Positions 1 to 7,229 of a DNA stretch of 9,602 bases are shown piece by piece. How positions within the stretch are numbered: position 1 is the stretch's first letter; each line of letters opens with the position of its first letter. The stretch comes from Mariprofundus sp. Lineage in GTDB: Bacteria > Pseudomonadota > Zetaproteobacteria > Mariprofundales > Mariprofundaceae. The translations under genes and the position numbers were made by a program. Location: positions 1 to 9,602 of the forward strand of contig WFUI01000142.1 of NCBI GenBank assembly GCA_015485035.1, written 5' to 3'. A model generated the notes under the pieces. The model had not been told where the DNA came from and did not search any database. It saw nothing but the letters and a program-made list of their open reading frames with translations.

Positions 1-789
1 ATATCGGGAGGGTTGTCGGTATTGATATCAATGTTGATGCTTGGAAAAAAACTGGTTCTCCTTCCTCAAGGGCCAATGGTATCGCGTGTAAAAGAGTTGA
101 TCACGCTCTCCTGGCCTTTATGGGTCACTGCAGTGATGTTTTTCATGCTTTCTCAAGCAGATTTGTGGATTATGGGAGCCTTCAGAGGCGATGATGAGGT
201 CGCACTTTATGGTGCCGCTTTTCGTCTGGTGTTGCTAATGACATTGCCGCTTTTTATTGTGAGCTCTGTTGTACCGCCAATGATTGTTGAAATGCATGCG
301 TCCAATAATATCTCTCGCCTGGAGCATATTATGCGAATCACAACAACAGTGGCTGCGATACCGGCAATTGCACTGTTGACTGTTTTTGCGGTCTGGAGCG
401 GATCTATTCTGGGAATGGTATTCGGCGATTTTTATCGGGATGCATCGATGATACTGGTGATTCTGAGTTTGGGTCATTTTGTCAATGTTCTGGTCGGGGC
501 TTGTGGCCTGACGCTCATGATGACGGGGCATCAAATGACGGTGATGGTTATTACACTGGTCTCTGGAATATTGACAATTGCTTCTGCAATCTTGCTGGTT
601 CATAACTACGGTGCTCTGGGCGTTGCATCTGCAGCGAGTGGCGGGATGGTGTTGCAAAATATTGCATCACTCATTGCAGTGAAGCTCAAGCTTGGTTTCT
701 GGACTCATGTGAAATGGGTGACATTTGCTGATGTGAAAAATATTGGCGGTGTCATGGCGGATACCGAAAAACCATCGAAATGCATATGA
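1..789 (+). CDS. wzx: Wzx-type polysaccharide repeat-unit flippase, C-terminal part (5' truncated)
   Basis: Integral inner-membrane protein expected to flip undecaprenyl-diphosphate-linked repeat units to the periplasm. The frame is open to the left edge with no stop, so the true start lies outside the window; 262 residues are visible. Hydrophobic segments fall near visible residues 34-60, 74-97, 115-140, 148-173, 178-200 and 204-228. Short polar loops separate them, and a polar tail of about 30 residues follows. Wzx/MATE-superfamily (MOP) hallmarks are a polar 'ADLWIMG' turn near residue 53, a 'TGHQ' turn near 175 and 'YGALGVASA' near 203, which matches the 'yG..GaA.a' signature of these transporters. 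About half of a usual 400-480 residue Wzx is present. The wzy-like gene directly downstream supports the assignment. No substrate specificity can be read from the sequence. Wzx is preferred over a generic MATE exporter because of the operon context. Confidence 0.87.
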   Translation: MSGGLSVLISMLMLGKKLVLLPQGPMVSRVKELITLSWPLWVTAVMFFMLSQADLWIMGAFRGDDEVALYGAAFRLVLLMTLPLFIVSSVVPPMIVEMHASNNISRLEHIMRITTTVAAIPAIALLTVFAVWSGSILGMVFGDFYRDASMILVILSLGHFVNVLVGACGLTLMMTGHQMTVMVITLVSGILTIASAILLVHNYGALGVASAASGGMVLQNIASLIAVKLKLGFWTHVKWVTFADVKNIGGVMADTEKPSKCI

Positions 790-2150
790 TGAATCTGGTC
801 GTATGGGCCAATGTGGCCCTGGCTCTGGTTCTGTTTGCTTTTATGGTGCGCAGCCGATTCAGCGTAAGTTCTATACTTCTGGCACTCATTTTTTTTATGA
901 CGCTGCATCACGGCTATGCAGTGCTCCCGCTACTTTTTGATCAGGGTTTAAGTTATGCGTCATCAATTCACTTTAATGCCCTATTTCTACCTAAAGTGGT
1001 AGGTGCTCTTTTTCTGACAGGTGTGACATTTGCAGTGTTGTGGCGTTACAAAGCTGCATTGTCCGGTCTGTTAAGGTTAGTACATCTACGTGTACCCATT
1101 GCTCTTGCTGCCCTGTTCCTGATATCAGCTGTTTTGGTTTTTACCTTTGGGGAAAGCTCTTCGCTTGCGGCTTTTGATTTGTTGGCCATGATGGGATTAC
1201 TTGCCTTAAGTATGGCTGTTGGAGTTTTGCTGCTGGAAGGCGATGAAAAAAAACAGTCTGTGCTTGCAACACTTTATTTTCCAATTACTGCGCTCTCCAT
1301 TCTGGTTGCCGGTATAGCCTTTATTGAGGCGATTTCCCACTCTGCATGGGCAGTGTTTCCATTGCGTGACGGGCGATTGGTATACAGGGCAAGTAGTACG
1401 CTATTTAATCCTAATATGCTCGGACTGTGGTCAGTTGCGATTGTGCTACTGGGGACATATGCATGGGATGGTGCCTGCCGCTCCAGATGGGTGGCAGTGA
1501 TATTGATGTTATCCGGGGCTGTCTGTATTTTTTTGGCGGGATCAAGGTCATCGCTGTTGCTATCTGTGATTGTTCTGTGCGGGCTGACCCTGTTGAGATG
1601 GAAGTCGGGAGAACTGCTGACCAGTATAAAGGCCGGGTTGGTGTTTTTCAGTCTGTTTACTCTGGTTTTAACGGCAGCCGTATGGTCTTCAAACAAGGCC
1701 TCGCCTGATTATTCCGGTGTGCGGTCGCTGGAAGTGTTGTCGGAGCGGTTTATTCTAATCCCCGAAACATTGCTTCATTTTGTGGTGGGTCAGAGAATAC
1801 CCTCTGCAGTGGAGAGTGATATGGTTGCGATTGAAGGCAGATTAAGCGGTGAACGCGTGGATAATGGATATCTTGCTATTAAGGATGATTTTGGCTGGTT
1901 TGCTTTGCTGTTCTGGGCGCTGATGCTAGGGTATCTTTTATTGCAAGGCCTCAGGAAATTTTATGCTTCACCCGATAAAACGGGTGCCTATGCTGTCAGT
2001 CTGCTGTTGTTGCTCATTATGGAAGCTTTTGTGATGCGGTCTTTTCAGGTGTTTCCAGCCTGGGGAGGGGTTGCCCTGACATTGGGTGTCTTTTGCTCCT
2101 GGTTGAATACTGCTAAGCAAGCAAGAATTGACAGGCCTGCAGCCTTATGA
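780..2150 (+). CDS. wzy: Wzy-type polymerase (O-antigen ligase-like family)
   Basis: Polytopic membrane protein of 456 residues, expected to polymerise flipped repeat units at the periplasmic face. Roughly ten or more hydrophobic segments run through the protein. Family signatures of the Wzy_C/O-antigen ligase-like superfamily are 'NPNMLG' at residues 210-215 and 'AGSRSS' at 253-258 inside a hydrophobic stretch. A polar loop at about 303-361 is followed by 'DNGYL' at 361-365 and a glycine-aromatic membrane segment, the usual large periplasmic loop layout. The chosen ATG at 780 overlaps the end of wzx; in-frame ATGs at 786 (forming ATGA with the wzx stop) and 789 are equally possible and shift the start by only two or three residues. 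There is no strong ribosome-binding site, consistent with coupling to wzx. A WaaL-type ligase belongs to the same superfamily and cannot be excluded, but the position between a flippase and transferases favours the polymerase. Confidence 0.82.
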   Translation: MHMMNLVVWANVALALVLFAFMVRSRFSVSSILLALIFFMTLHHGYAVLPLLFDQGLSYASSIHFNALFLPKVVGALFLTGVTFAVLWRYKAALSGLLRLVHLRVPIALAALFLISAVLVFTFGESSSLAAFDLLAMMGLLALSMAVGVLLLEGDEKKQSVLATLYFPITALSILVAGIAFIEAISHSAWAVFPLRDGRLVYRASSTLFNPNMLGLWSVAIVLLGTYAWDGACRSRWVAVILMLSGAVCIFLAGSRSSLLLSVIVLCGLTLLRWKSGELLTSIKAGLVFFSLFTLVLTAAVWSSNKASPDYSGVRSLEVLSERFILIPETLLHFVVGQRIPSAVESDMVAIEGRLSGERVDNGYLAIKDDFGWFALLFWALMLGYLLLQGLRKFYASPDKTGAYAVSLLLLLIMEAFVMRSFQVFPAWGGVALTLGVFCSWLNTAKQARIDRPAAL

Positions 2151-3037
2151 CTCGAGAGACGGAATTCCCCAATTTTCTGATTCTTGGTGCAACGAAGTCC
2201 GGTACAACATCCTTGCACCACTACCTGAAACAGCACCCCGAAATCTATCTTCCTCAAGAGAAAGAAACCCAGTTTTTTATCGATGATCAACTATTTCATC
2301 GAGGCATCGAATATTACAAAAAGCATTATTTTTCCGGGGTATGCGATGAATTGGCTATAGGAGAGGCCACGCCGCTTTATTTTCACCGTCCGGCAATTGT
2401 TATCCCCAGGCTCAAGGCTTCATTCCCTGACGGGGTATTGAAGTTTATTCTGTTACTACGCGATCCGGTCAGTCGTGCATGGTCCCATTATTTGCATATG
2501 CGCCGTTTGGGTATCGAACCGCTTGAGTTTGAAGCGGCAATGGCAGCTGAGTCTGAGCGCATCAAGCTGGAGCCGATTTCATGGTATAGCTATTTTACTG
2601 ATGGTTTGTATGGGGAGCTTCTAGATCAGTGGTTTTCAGCTTTTTTACCTGAACAGTTTCTGATTATGACGCAAGATGAATTTATAACTGACCTGGACAG
2701 CTCTTTGAGCGAGGTGTTCGCTTTTTTATCAGTGGATACTTCTGTCCGCATCCATGATTTGTCGGTCAAAAATGAAGCAGGTGTGGCCAGAAGCAAGAGG
2801 CTTATGTCTTTGCTTATGGGGAGATTTCCCGGATCAGGGGTGCTGAAGGGACTGCTTCCGTTACACTTCAGACGTAGCCTCGGTATGCGTCTCAGGCATA
2901 TGAATGCCAAGCGTGCAGATCGGCCAATCGAGTTAGATGGCCAATTGGAACAAGAGCTCAGACATCGTTATGTACATGACATTGAACGGCTTGAGTTACT
3001 CTTGCAGCGCTCTTTTTCATCCTGGAAGCCAGGCTGA
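2147..3037 (+). CDS. PAPS-dependent sulfotransferase (Sulfotransfer_1-like)
   Basis: Soluble 296-residue protein expected to transfer sulfate from 3'-phosphoadenosine-5'-phosphosulfate to a hydroxyl or amino group of a sugar. The 5'-phosphosulfate loop is 'ATKSGTTSL' at residues 15-23 with Lys17, and the 3'-phosphate site is 'RDPVSRAWSHY' at 105-115 with Arg105 and Ser113. 'KETQFF' at 39-44 and 'GEATPLYF' at 72-79 resemble the conserved acidic segments of heparan-sulfate-type and bacterial carbohydrate sulfotransferases. Length fits the family, and there is no signal peptide or membrane segment, so it should act in the cytoplasm before flipping. Its ATG overlaps the wzy stop (ATGA), and the upstream ribosome-binding site is weak, implying coupling. 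The family call is secure. The acceptor is unknown; the nascent lipid-linked repeat unit is inferred from the operon. No PAPS-forming genes are in the window, so the donor would come from assimilatory sulfate metabolism. Confidence 0.87.
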   Translation: MTRETEFPNFLILGATKSGTTSLHHYLKQHPEIYLPQEKETQFFIDDQLFHRGIEYYKKHYFSGVCDELAIGEATPLYFHRPAIVIPRLKASFPDGVLKFILLLRDPVSRAWSHYLHMRRLGIEPLEFEAAMAAESERIKLEPISWYSYFTDGLYGELLDQWFSAFLPEQFLIMTQDEFITDLDSSLSEVFAFLSVDTSVRIHDLSVKNEAGVARSKRLMSLLMGRFPGSGVLKGLLPLHFRRSLGMRLRHMNAKRADRPIELDGQLEQELRHRYVHDIERLELLLQRSFSSWKPG

Positions 3038-4083
3038 TGTGGAGGGGAGGGGCTTTAAGAGTCATCGTTTATGCTCCTAATATACACCAAGGTGGGGGGA
3101 AGGTTTTACTTTTACCCATTGTCGAGTCTCTCAAGAGCAATCCGGACGTTCTTTTTATTTTGGATGAACGGCTTTTTCCAGTACAGGCATGGCCTGATAT
3201 TCGAAATCTGGTCAAGGTGAGTCCGACACTTCGAGCAAGAATATGTCTGGAGTGGAAGCTTCGGTCATGGGTGAGAGGCTCTGTGAAACTGCTCTGTATG
3301 GGCAATCTTCCACCACTGTTTGCCGATCAGGGGAAGCAGGTTCTGTTTGTACAGAATAGATACCTTATTGATACAGTATCAATTGAACATTTTTCCTGGC
3401 CAACACGTATACGCATCGGAATGGAGCGTTGGTGGTTGAAATCTCGTGCACATCGCGTGAGTCGTTTCGTTGTCCAGACCGAAACAATGGCTGTGCTTTT
3501 AAAAAAAAGGTTGCATAAAAATGCAGCGACGCTTCCATTCACAGGCATATTTGAAGCGGGTGATGTACAACAGCGAGAAACATACAGATATGATTACATT
3601 TATGTGGCATCGGGAGAGCCGCATAAAAATCACAGATCATTAATTAAAGCCTGGATTGAATTGGCCGGGAAGGGCTTTTTCCCCAAGCTTTGTTTGACGC
3701 TTGATCAAGATCGTTTCCCGGAAATTTGCAGATGGATCCAGCAGCAAATTGAACATTGTGGCTTGAGAGTGTTTATCATTGGCGAGTGTCAGCATTCGGA
3801 TGTGGCGACATTGTATCAGTGTTCGAGAGCACTGATTTACCCATCACGGTTTGAGTCGTTTGGTCTCCCGCTGATTGAAGCCGCGATGCTGAAAATGCCG
3901 GTTCTTGCAAGTGATGCGAGCTATGTAACAGATGTTATTCGGCCCACTGATAAGTTTGACCCCGACTCACCTCGCTCAATTGCTGAAGCAGTGCAACGTT
4001 TTGCTTTTACCCCTGCAGAGTTGCTGGTCAACTTACTTGATGTCGATATGTTTTTAGAGCAGGCATTAGGCGGGGAAAATTGA
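3037..4083 (+). CDS. GT4-family glycosyltransferase (GT-B fold)
   Basis: Cytoplasmic, probably membrane-associated glycosyltransferase of 348 residues expected to add one sugar to the lipid-linked repeat unit. The N-terminal Rossmann half opens with 'VIVYAPNIHQGGGK' (residues 9-22), a glycine-rich loop near the acceptor/donor cleft. The C-terminal half has 'GEPHKNH' at 193-199 and the donor-binding EX7E motif in 'RFESFGLPLIEA' (271-282; Glu273 and Glu281), diagnostic of retaining GT4 enzymes. The ATG at 3037 overlaps the sulfotransferase TGA by one base. Oddly, the strongest Shine-Dalgarno-like tract (3041-3052) lies just inside the gene, and no ATG, GTG or TTG follows it at a suitable distance, so the start is kept at 3037 with some doubt. 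The extra N-terminal 'MWRGGAL' precedes the usual beginning of the fold. Donor and acceptor are not readable; linkage to the neighbouring sugars is inference. Confidence 0.86.
   Translation: MWRGGALRVIVYAPNIHQGGGKVLLLPIVESLKSNPDVLFILDERLFPVQAWPDIRNLVKVSPTLRARICLEWKLRSWVRGSVKLLCMGNLPPLFADQGKQVLFVQNRYLIDTVSIEHFSWPTRIRIGMERWWLKSRAHRVSRFVVQTETMAVLLKKRLHKNAATLPFTGIFEAGDVQQRETYRYDYIYVASGEPHKNHRSLIKAWIELAGKGFFPKLCLTLDQDRFPEICRWIQQQIEHCGLRVFIIGECQHSDVATLYQCSRALIYPSRFESFGLPLIEAAMLKMPVLASDASYVTDVIRPTDKFDPDSPRSIAEAVQRFAFTPAELLVNLLDVDMFLEQALGGEN
3041..3052 (+). promoter_or_regulatory. Shine-Dalgarno-like purine tract just inside a gene start
   Basis: GGAGGGGAGGGG lies immediately after the ATG at 3037. 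It matches the anti-Shine-Dalgarno well, but no ATG, GTG or TTG in the glycosyltransferase frame follows within a normal spacing (the codons are GCT TTA AGA GTC ATC). It may be only codons 3-5 of the gene, or a site for a non-standard start. Its functional role is uncertain. Confidence 0.35.
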
Positions 4084-5315
4084 AAATTCTAATTGTCAGC
4101 CACTATTTCTGGCCGGAGCAGTTTCGAATTAATGACCTGGCCTGCGAATTAAAAGCGCGTGGTCACGAGGTGAGCGTGTTGACCGGCATGCCCAATTATC
4201 CGAACGGTAAATTGTTTGACGGGTATAGCTGGTGGAAAAAACGCTATGACGATATGGATGGCGTGCCGATATATCGCACGCCTATGTTTTTACGGCGGCA
4301 GGGGCGCGGCTGGCAGCTGGCGCTTAATTATTTCTCTTTTGTGCTGTTCGGTTGCCTGTTGGCACCATGGTATTTCAGGAATCAGTTGTTCGATGTTGTT
4401 TTTGTCTATGAACCATCACCGTTTACAGTGGGTGTGCCGGCCATGCTGATGCGTAAACTGAAAAAAGCCCCCATGTTATTCTGGGTACAGGATTTGTGGC
4501 CGGAGAGCCTGACAGCTGCCGGGGCGGTTCATTCATATTTTGTTCTGAAGGCTGTTGGGCATATGGTGCGCTGGATTTATCGTCATTGCGATCGGGTGCT
4601 GGTGCAGTCGGAAGCATTTGTCGAACCGGCTGTGGCGGCAGGAGCAGAGCGGGAACGGACGATATATTATCCCAACTGGGCTGAATCATTTTATCGGCCA
4701 CTGCCGGCGAAGGATATTCAAGATGTTAGTTTGCCCGAAGGTTTTAAGGTGATGTTTGCAGGCAACATGGGTGAGGCGCAGTCGCTGGAAACCATTGTGG
4801 CAGCTGCCGACAGGCTGAAAGGCGAGCCGGAGATTCAGTGGGTAATGATTGGCGATGGGCGCAGGTGCGACTGGATGCAACAGGAAGTGCAACGGCTTGG
4901 TCTGGAAAGGCATGTCCATTTTTTTGGCCGTTTTCCTGCTGAAGCCATGCCGGAATTTTTCGCCCATGCCGATGCGCTGCTGGTGACATTAAAATCCGAC
5001 GAAGTGTTTGCACATACGATTCCCAGCAAAGTGCAGTCTTATATGGCTTGCGGCAAGCCGGTACTGGCGGCGCTCAATGGCGAGGGAGCTCGTGTGATTG
5101 AAGAAGCAGGTGCAGGGATTGCTGTAGGGGCTGGGGATGATAAACATTTGGCCGAGGCTGTTTTAAAGCTCTACCATATGCCGGTAGAGCAGCGGCGGGC
5201 TATGGGGGAAAAAGGGCGTGATTATTATGACAAACATTTCGAGAGAGAGATGCTTGTTGCCAGACTGGAGCAGTGGATGCGTGATGTAGCAGAGGAGGGC
5301 TTGTGCGAATCCTGA
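4080..5315 (+). CDS. wbuB: WbuB-like GT4 glycosyltransferase, candidate L-QuiNAc/L-FucNAc transferase
   Basis: Glycosyltransferase of 411 residues with two Rossmann-like halves. The N-terminal part starts 'MKILIVSHYFWPEQFRIN', and 'MPNYPNGK' lies at 37-44, both typical of WbuB-like enzymes. 'VQDLWPESL' is at 136-144. The donor half has 'MFAGNMGEAQ' at 225-234, 'MIGDG' at 256-260 and 'TIPSKVQSYMACGKPV' at 313-328, which replaces the canonical EX7E region in this subfamily. WbuB of E. coli O26 is assigned as an L-FucNAc transferase, and relatives usually sit beside fnlABC-type genes, as here; the inferred donor is therefore the L-series sugar made by the next three genes. The start is TTG at 4080, overlapping the preceding TGA (TTGA), with an AGGCGGGG-like site at 4068-4075. 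The next gene begins inside its last codons. Family call is strong; sugar specificity is inference. Confidence 0.84.
   Translation: MKILIVSHYFWPEQFRINDLACELKARGHEVSVLTGMPNYPNGKLFDGYSWWKKRYDDMDGVPIYRTPMFLRRQGRGWQLALNYFSFVLFGCLLAPWYFRNQLFDVVFVYEPSPFTVGVPAMLMRKLKKAPMLFWVQDLWPESLTAAGAVHSYFVLKAVGHMVRWIYRHCDRVLVQSEAFVEPAVAAGAERERTIYYPNWAESFYRPLPAKDIQDVSLPEGFKVMFAGNMGEAQSLETIVAAADRLKGEPEIQWVMIGDGRRCDWMQQEVQRLGLERHVHFFGRFPAEAMPEFFAHADALLVTLKSDEVFAHTIPSKVQSYMACGKPVLAALNGEGARVIEEAGAGIAVGAGDDKHLAEAVLKLYHMPVEQRRAMGEKGRDYYDKHFEREMLVARLEQWMRDVAEEGLCES
5291..5299 (+). promoter_or_regulatory. Ribosome-binding site that fixes a GTG start
   Basis: AGAGGAGGG, the best Shine-Dalgarno match at any gene junction in the window, sits a few bases before the GTG at 5303. 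It lies inside the end of the upstream glycosyltransferase gene and supports reading the reductase from GTG although no ATG is nearby. It should give this gene its own initiation, partly independent of coupling. Confidence 0.7.
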
Positions 5316-6184
5316 TATTGGGAGGCGACGGCATGCTGGGGCACCAGCTGCTGAAATCCTGGCAGGGAAAGCATGAGGCTCGCGTAACGCTACGTGGTGA
5401 TGCAGCACGTTATGCTGATTATGGCCTGTTTACACCCGAAAACAGCTTCTACGGTGTAGATGGACTTGATTTTTCCAGCGTGGAGAAGGTGGTGCGCTTA
5501 TTCAGGCCGGAGGCGATTGTGAATGCCATCGGTATTGTCAAACAGCGTGCAGAAGCGCATGACACCATCCTGAGTCTGGAGGTGAATTCGTTGTTGCCGC
5601 ATCGCTTGAGTCAGTTGTGCAAAAAGGTTGGTGCGCGCCTGATTCATTTGAGTACCGATTGTGTTTTTTCGGGTGACCGCGGTATGTACACTGAAAGTGA
5701 CCTGGAAGATGCACGTGATCTCTACGGACGCAGTAAACTGATGGGAGAGGTACATGATGCGCAGGCCGTGACGCTGCGAACCTCTATCATCGGTCTGGAA
5801 TTATCCCGTAACAAGAGTTTGATTGAATGGTTTTTGGCACAAACGGGTCAGGTGAAAGGGTTCACCCGGGCTATTTATAGCGGTTTTACAACGCGTGAAA
5901 TGGCCCGCATTATCGAGCATGTTTTGCTGGATTATCGCAGCATATCCGGACTGTGGCATGTGGCCAGTGCGCCGATCAGCAAATACGCGTTGCTGTTGGA
6001 ATTGCGTGATTTGATGCTGCGCCACGATATTGAATTGTTGCCAGACAACAACTTTTTCTGCGAGCGTAGCCTTGATGCTACACGATTTAATGCTGAAACG
6101 GGTTATCAGCCACCGTCATGGCATGAGATGTTGAAAGAACTGGCAGCAGATATTCGGGAGAGAGAGCATGAATCTAGAGGGTAA
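5303..6184 (+). CDS. RmlD-like SDR reductase, WbvR-type UDP-4-keto-6-deoxy-L-HexNAc 4-reductase
   Basis: Extended short-chain dehydrogenase of 293 residues of the dTDP-4-dehydrorhamnose reductase (RmlD) family. The NAD(P) glycine motif is 'GGDGMLG' at 7-13, 'STDCVFSG' lies at 117-124 and the catalytic pair is Tyr141/Lys145 in 'YGRSK'. Length equals a lone RmlD-type domain: the C-terminal cupin of FnlB/WbjC/CapF (about 370 residues in total) is absent. In V. cholerae O37 the WbvB-WbvR-WbvD route uses such a reductase to give UDP-L-RhaNAc, later epimerised to UDP-L-QuiNAc. Genes homologous to the two partners follow at once, so this role is favoured over dTDP-rhamnose synthesis; no rmlA, rmlB or rmlC is visible. 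The GTG start at 5303 is chosen because a good AGAGGAGGG site lies at 5291-5299 and the protein then begins right at the Rossmann strand. It overlaps the preceding gene by 13 bases. Confidence 0.8.
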   Translation: MRILILGGDGMLGHQLLKSWQGKHEARVTLRGDAARYADYGLFTPENSFYGVDGLDFSSVEKVVRLFRPEAIVNAIGIVKQRAEAHDTILSLEVNSLLPHRLSQLCKKVGARLIHLSTDCVFSGDRGMYTESDLEDARDLYGRSKLMGEVHDAQAVTLRTSIIGLELSRNKSLIEWFLAQTGQVKGFTRAIYSGFTTREMARIIEHVLLDYRSISGLWHVASAPISKYALLLELRDLMLRHDIELLPDNNFFCERSLDATRFNAETGYQPPSWHEMLKELAADIREREHESRG

Positions 6185-7229
6185 GAAGATACTGGTGACC
6201 GGTGGTACCGGTTCCATGGGTAAGGTGTTGGTGCGTCGTTTGCTGTCGGGTGAAATGGGCACGCCGGCCAAAGTGATTGTGATGTCCCGTGATGAGGGCA
6301 AACAGCACGATATGCGCATGGCCTATCTGCACCGTACAGTCACGACCGATGAGGTGATTTTTAATAATTTCAAACAGGCACTGGAGTTCCGGATCGGTGA
6401 TGTGCGCGACTTCGGCGATGTCTGTTCTGTGGTCAAAAGTGCGGATGTGGTGATCAATGCCGCAGCCCTGAAACAGGTGCCGACCTGTGAATATTTTGCC
6501 GATCAGGCGGTGCTGACCAATTGTATCGGTGCCATGAATATTGTGCGGGCGATCCGTGAAAATGATTATACGGTTGATACTGTCGTCGGTATCAGTACAG
6601 ATAAAGCCGCCAAGCCGGTCAATGTGATGGGTATGACCAAGGCCATTCAGGAACGGATTTTCACCTCTGCCAATGTACTCAATCCGGATACGCGTTTTAT
6701 CTGCGTGCGTTATGGCAATGTGCTGGCATCGCGGGGGTCGGTGATTCCCCTGTTCCATGATCAGATCGCTCATGGCGGGCCGGTTACCGTGACTGTGCCC
6801 GAAATGACCCGCTTTCTGCTCTCGCTGGATCAGGCTGTGGATACAGTATTTGCGGCATTACGCACAGCCAAATCCGGCGAAACACTGGTGCCGGATGCGC
6901 CTGCTGCTACGGTGATCAATATTGCCAAAGCACTGATCGGCGAACGGGATATCGGGATCAGAGTGACCGGCATTCGCCCCGGAGAAAAGATGCACGAAAT
7001 TATGGTGTCCGAAGAAGAGTGTTATCACACTGTACGTCGTGGTGACTATTATGCCATTCGACCGATGTTACCCGAGCTGGCGCAGGAAGAAGAACCGACA
7101 GTACTGAGTAAGGAGTTCAGTTCCGAGGATACCGTTCTGGATCTGGATGGAACATGTGAACTGCTGCGTATAAACAACCTGTTGCCCGGGACGGAGAAGC
7201 TGGCTGAAGGCGGAGAATTGCTGGCGTGA
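6168..7229 (+). CDS. fnlA: FnlA/CapE/WbvB-type UDP-GlcNAc inverting 4,6-dehydratase/5-epimerase
   Basis: Extended SDR (polysaccharide biosynthesis protein family) of 353 residues that should convert UDP-GlcNAc to a UDP-2-acetamido-2,6-dideoxy-4-keto-L-hexose, the first step to UDP-L-FucNAc or UDP-L-QuiNAc. The NAD(P) motif is 'TGGTGSMG' at 11-18, followed by 'GDVRD' at 77-81, 'NAAALKQVP' at 97-105 and 'STDKAAKPVN' at 143-152. At the catalytic YxxxK position the protein has Met154 and Lys158 ('MGMTK'). Methionine in place of tyrosine is the mark of the CapE-type inverting enzymes and separates them from FlaA1/PseB and from WbpM-type retaining enzymes. 'GIRPGEKMHE' at 268-277 is another family segment. 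The ATG at 6168 has a purine-rich GGGAGAGAGAG site upstream and overlaps the reductase by 17 bases. Family call is firm; the exact product depends on the partner reductase. Confidence 0.9.
   Translation: MNLEGKKILVTGGTGSMGKVLVRRLLSGEMGTPAKVIVMSRDEGKQHDMRMAYLHRTVTTDEVIFNNFKQALEFRIGDVRDFGDVCSVVKSADVVINAAALKQVPTCEYFADQAVLTNCIGAMNIVRAIRENDYTVDTVVGISTDKAAKPVNVMGMTKAIQERIFTSANVLNPDTRFICVRYGNVLASRGSVIPLFHDQIAHGGPVTVTVPEMTRFLLSLDQAVDTVFAALRTAKSGETLVPDAPAATVINIAKALIGERDIGIRVTGIRPGEKMHEIMVSEEECYHTVRRGDYYAIRPMLPELAQEEEPTVLSKEFSSEDTVLDLDGTCELLRINNLLPGTEKLAEGGELLA

Noticed and set aside
13..45. A TTG or ATG start for the flippase within the window
   Set aside because: The frame is open to base 1, and the visible part is only the C-terminal half of a normal Wzx, so these are internal codons of a truncated gene.
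235..657. A 140-codon - strand frame opposite the flippase
   Set aside because: It is rich in His, Arg, Gln and Cys with no recognisable domain, and lies opposite hydrophobic codons of a real membrane protein; a shadow frame.
5303..6184. dTDP-L-rhamnose synthesis (true RmlD)
   Set aside because: No rmlA, rmlB or rmlC partners are present, and the immediate neighbours are the two other enzymes of the UDP-2-acetamido-2,6-dideoxy-L-hexose route.
6174..6773. A 199-codon open frame on the - strand opposite the dehydratase gene
   Set aside because: Its translation is dominated by His, Ile, Thr and Gly with no fold-like pattern, and it lies wholly inside a well-supported + strand gene; it is the antisense reflection of that gene's codon use.
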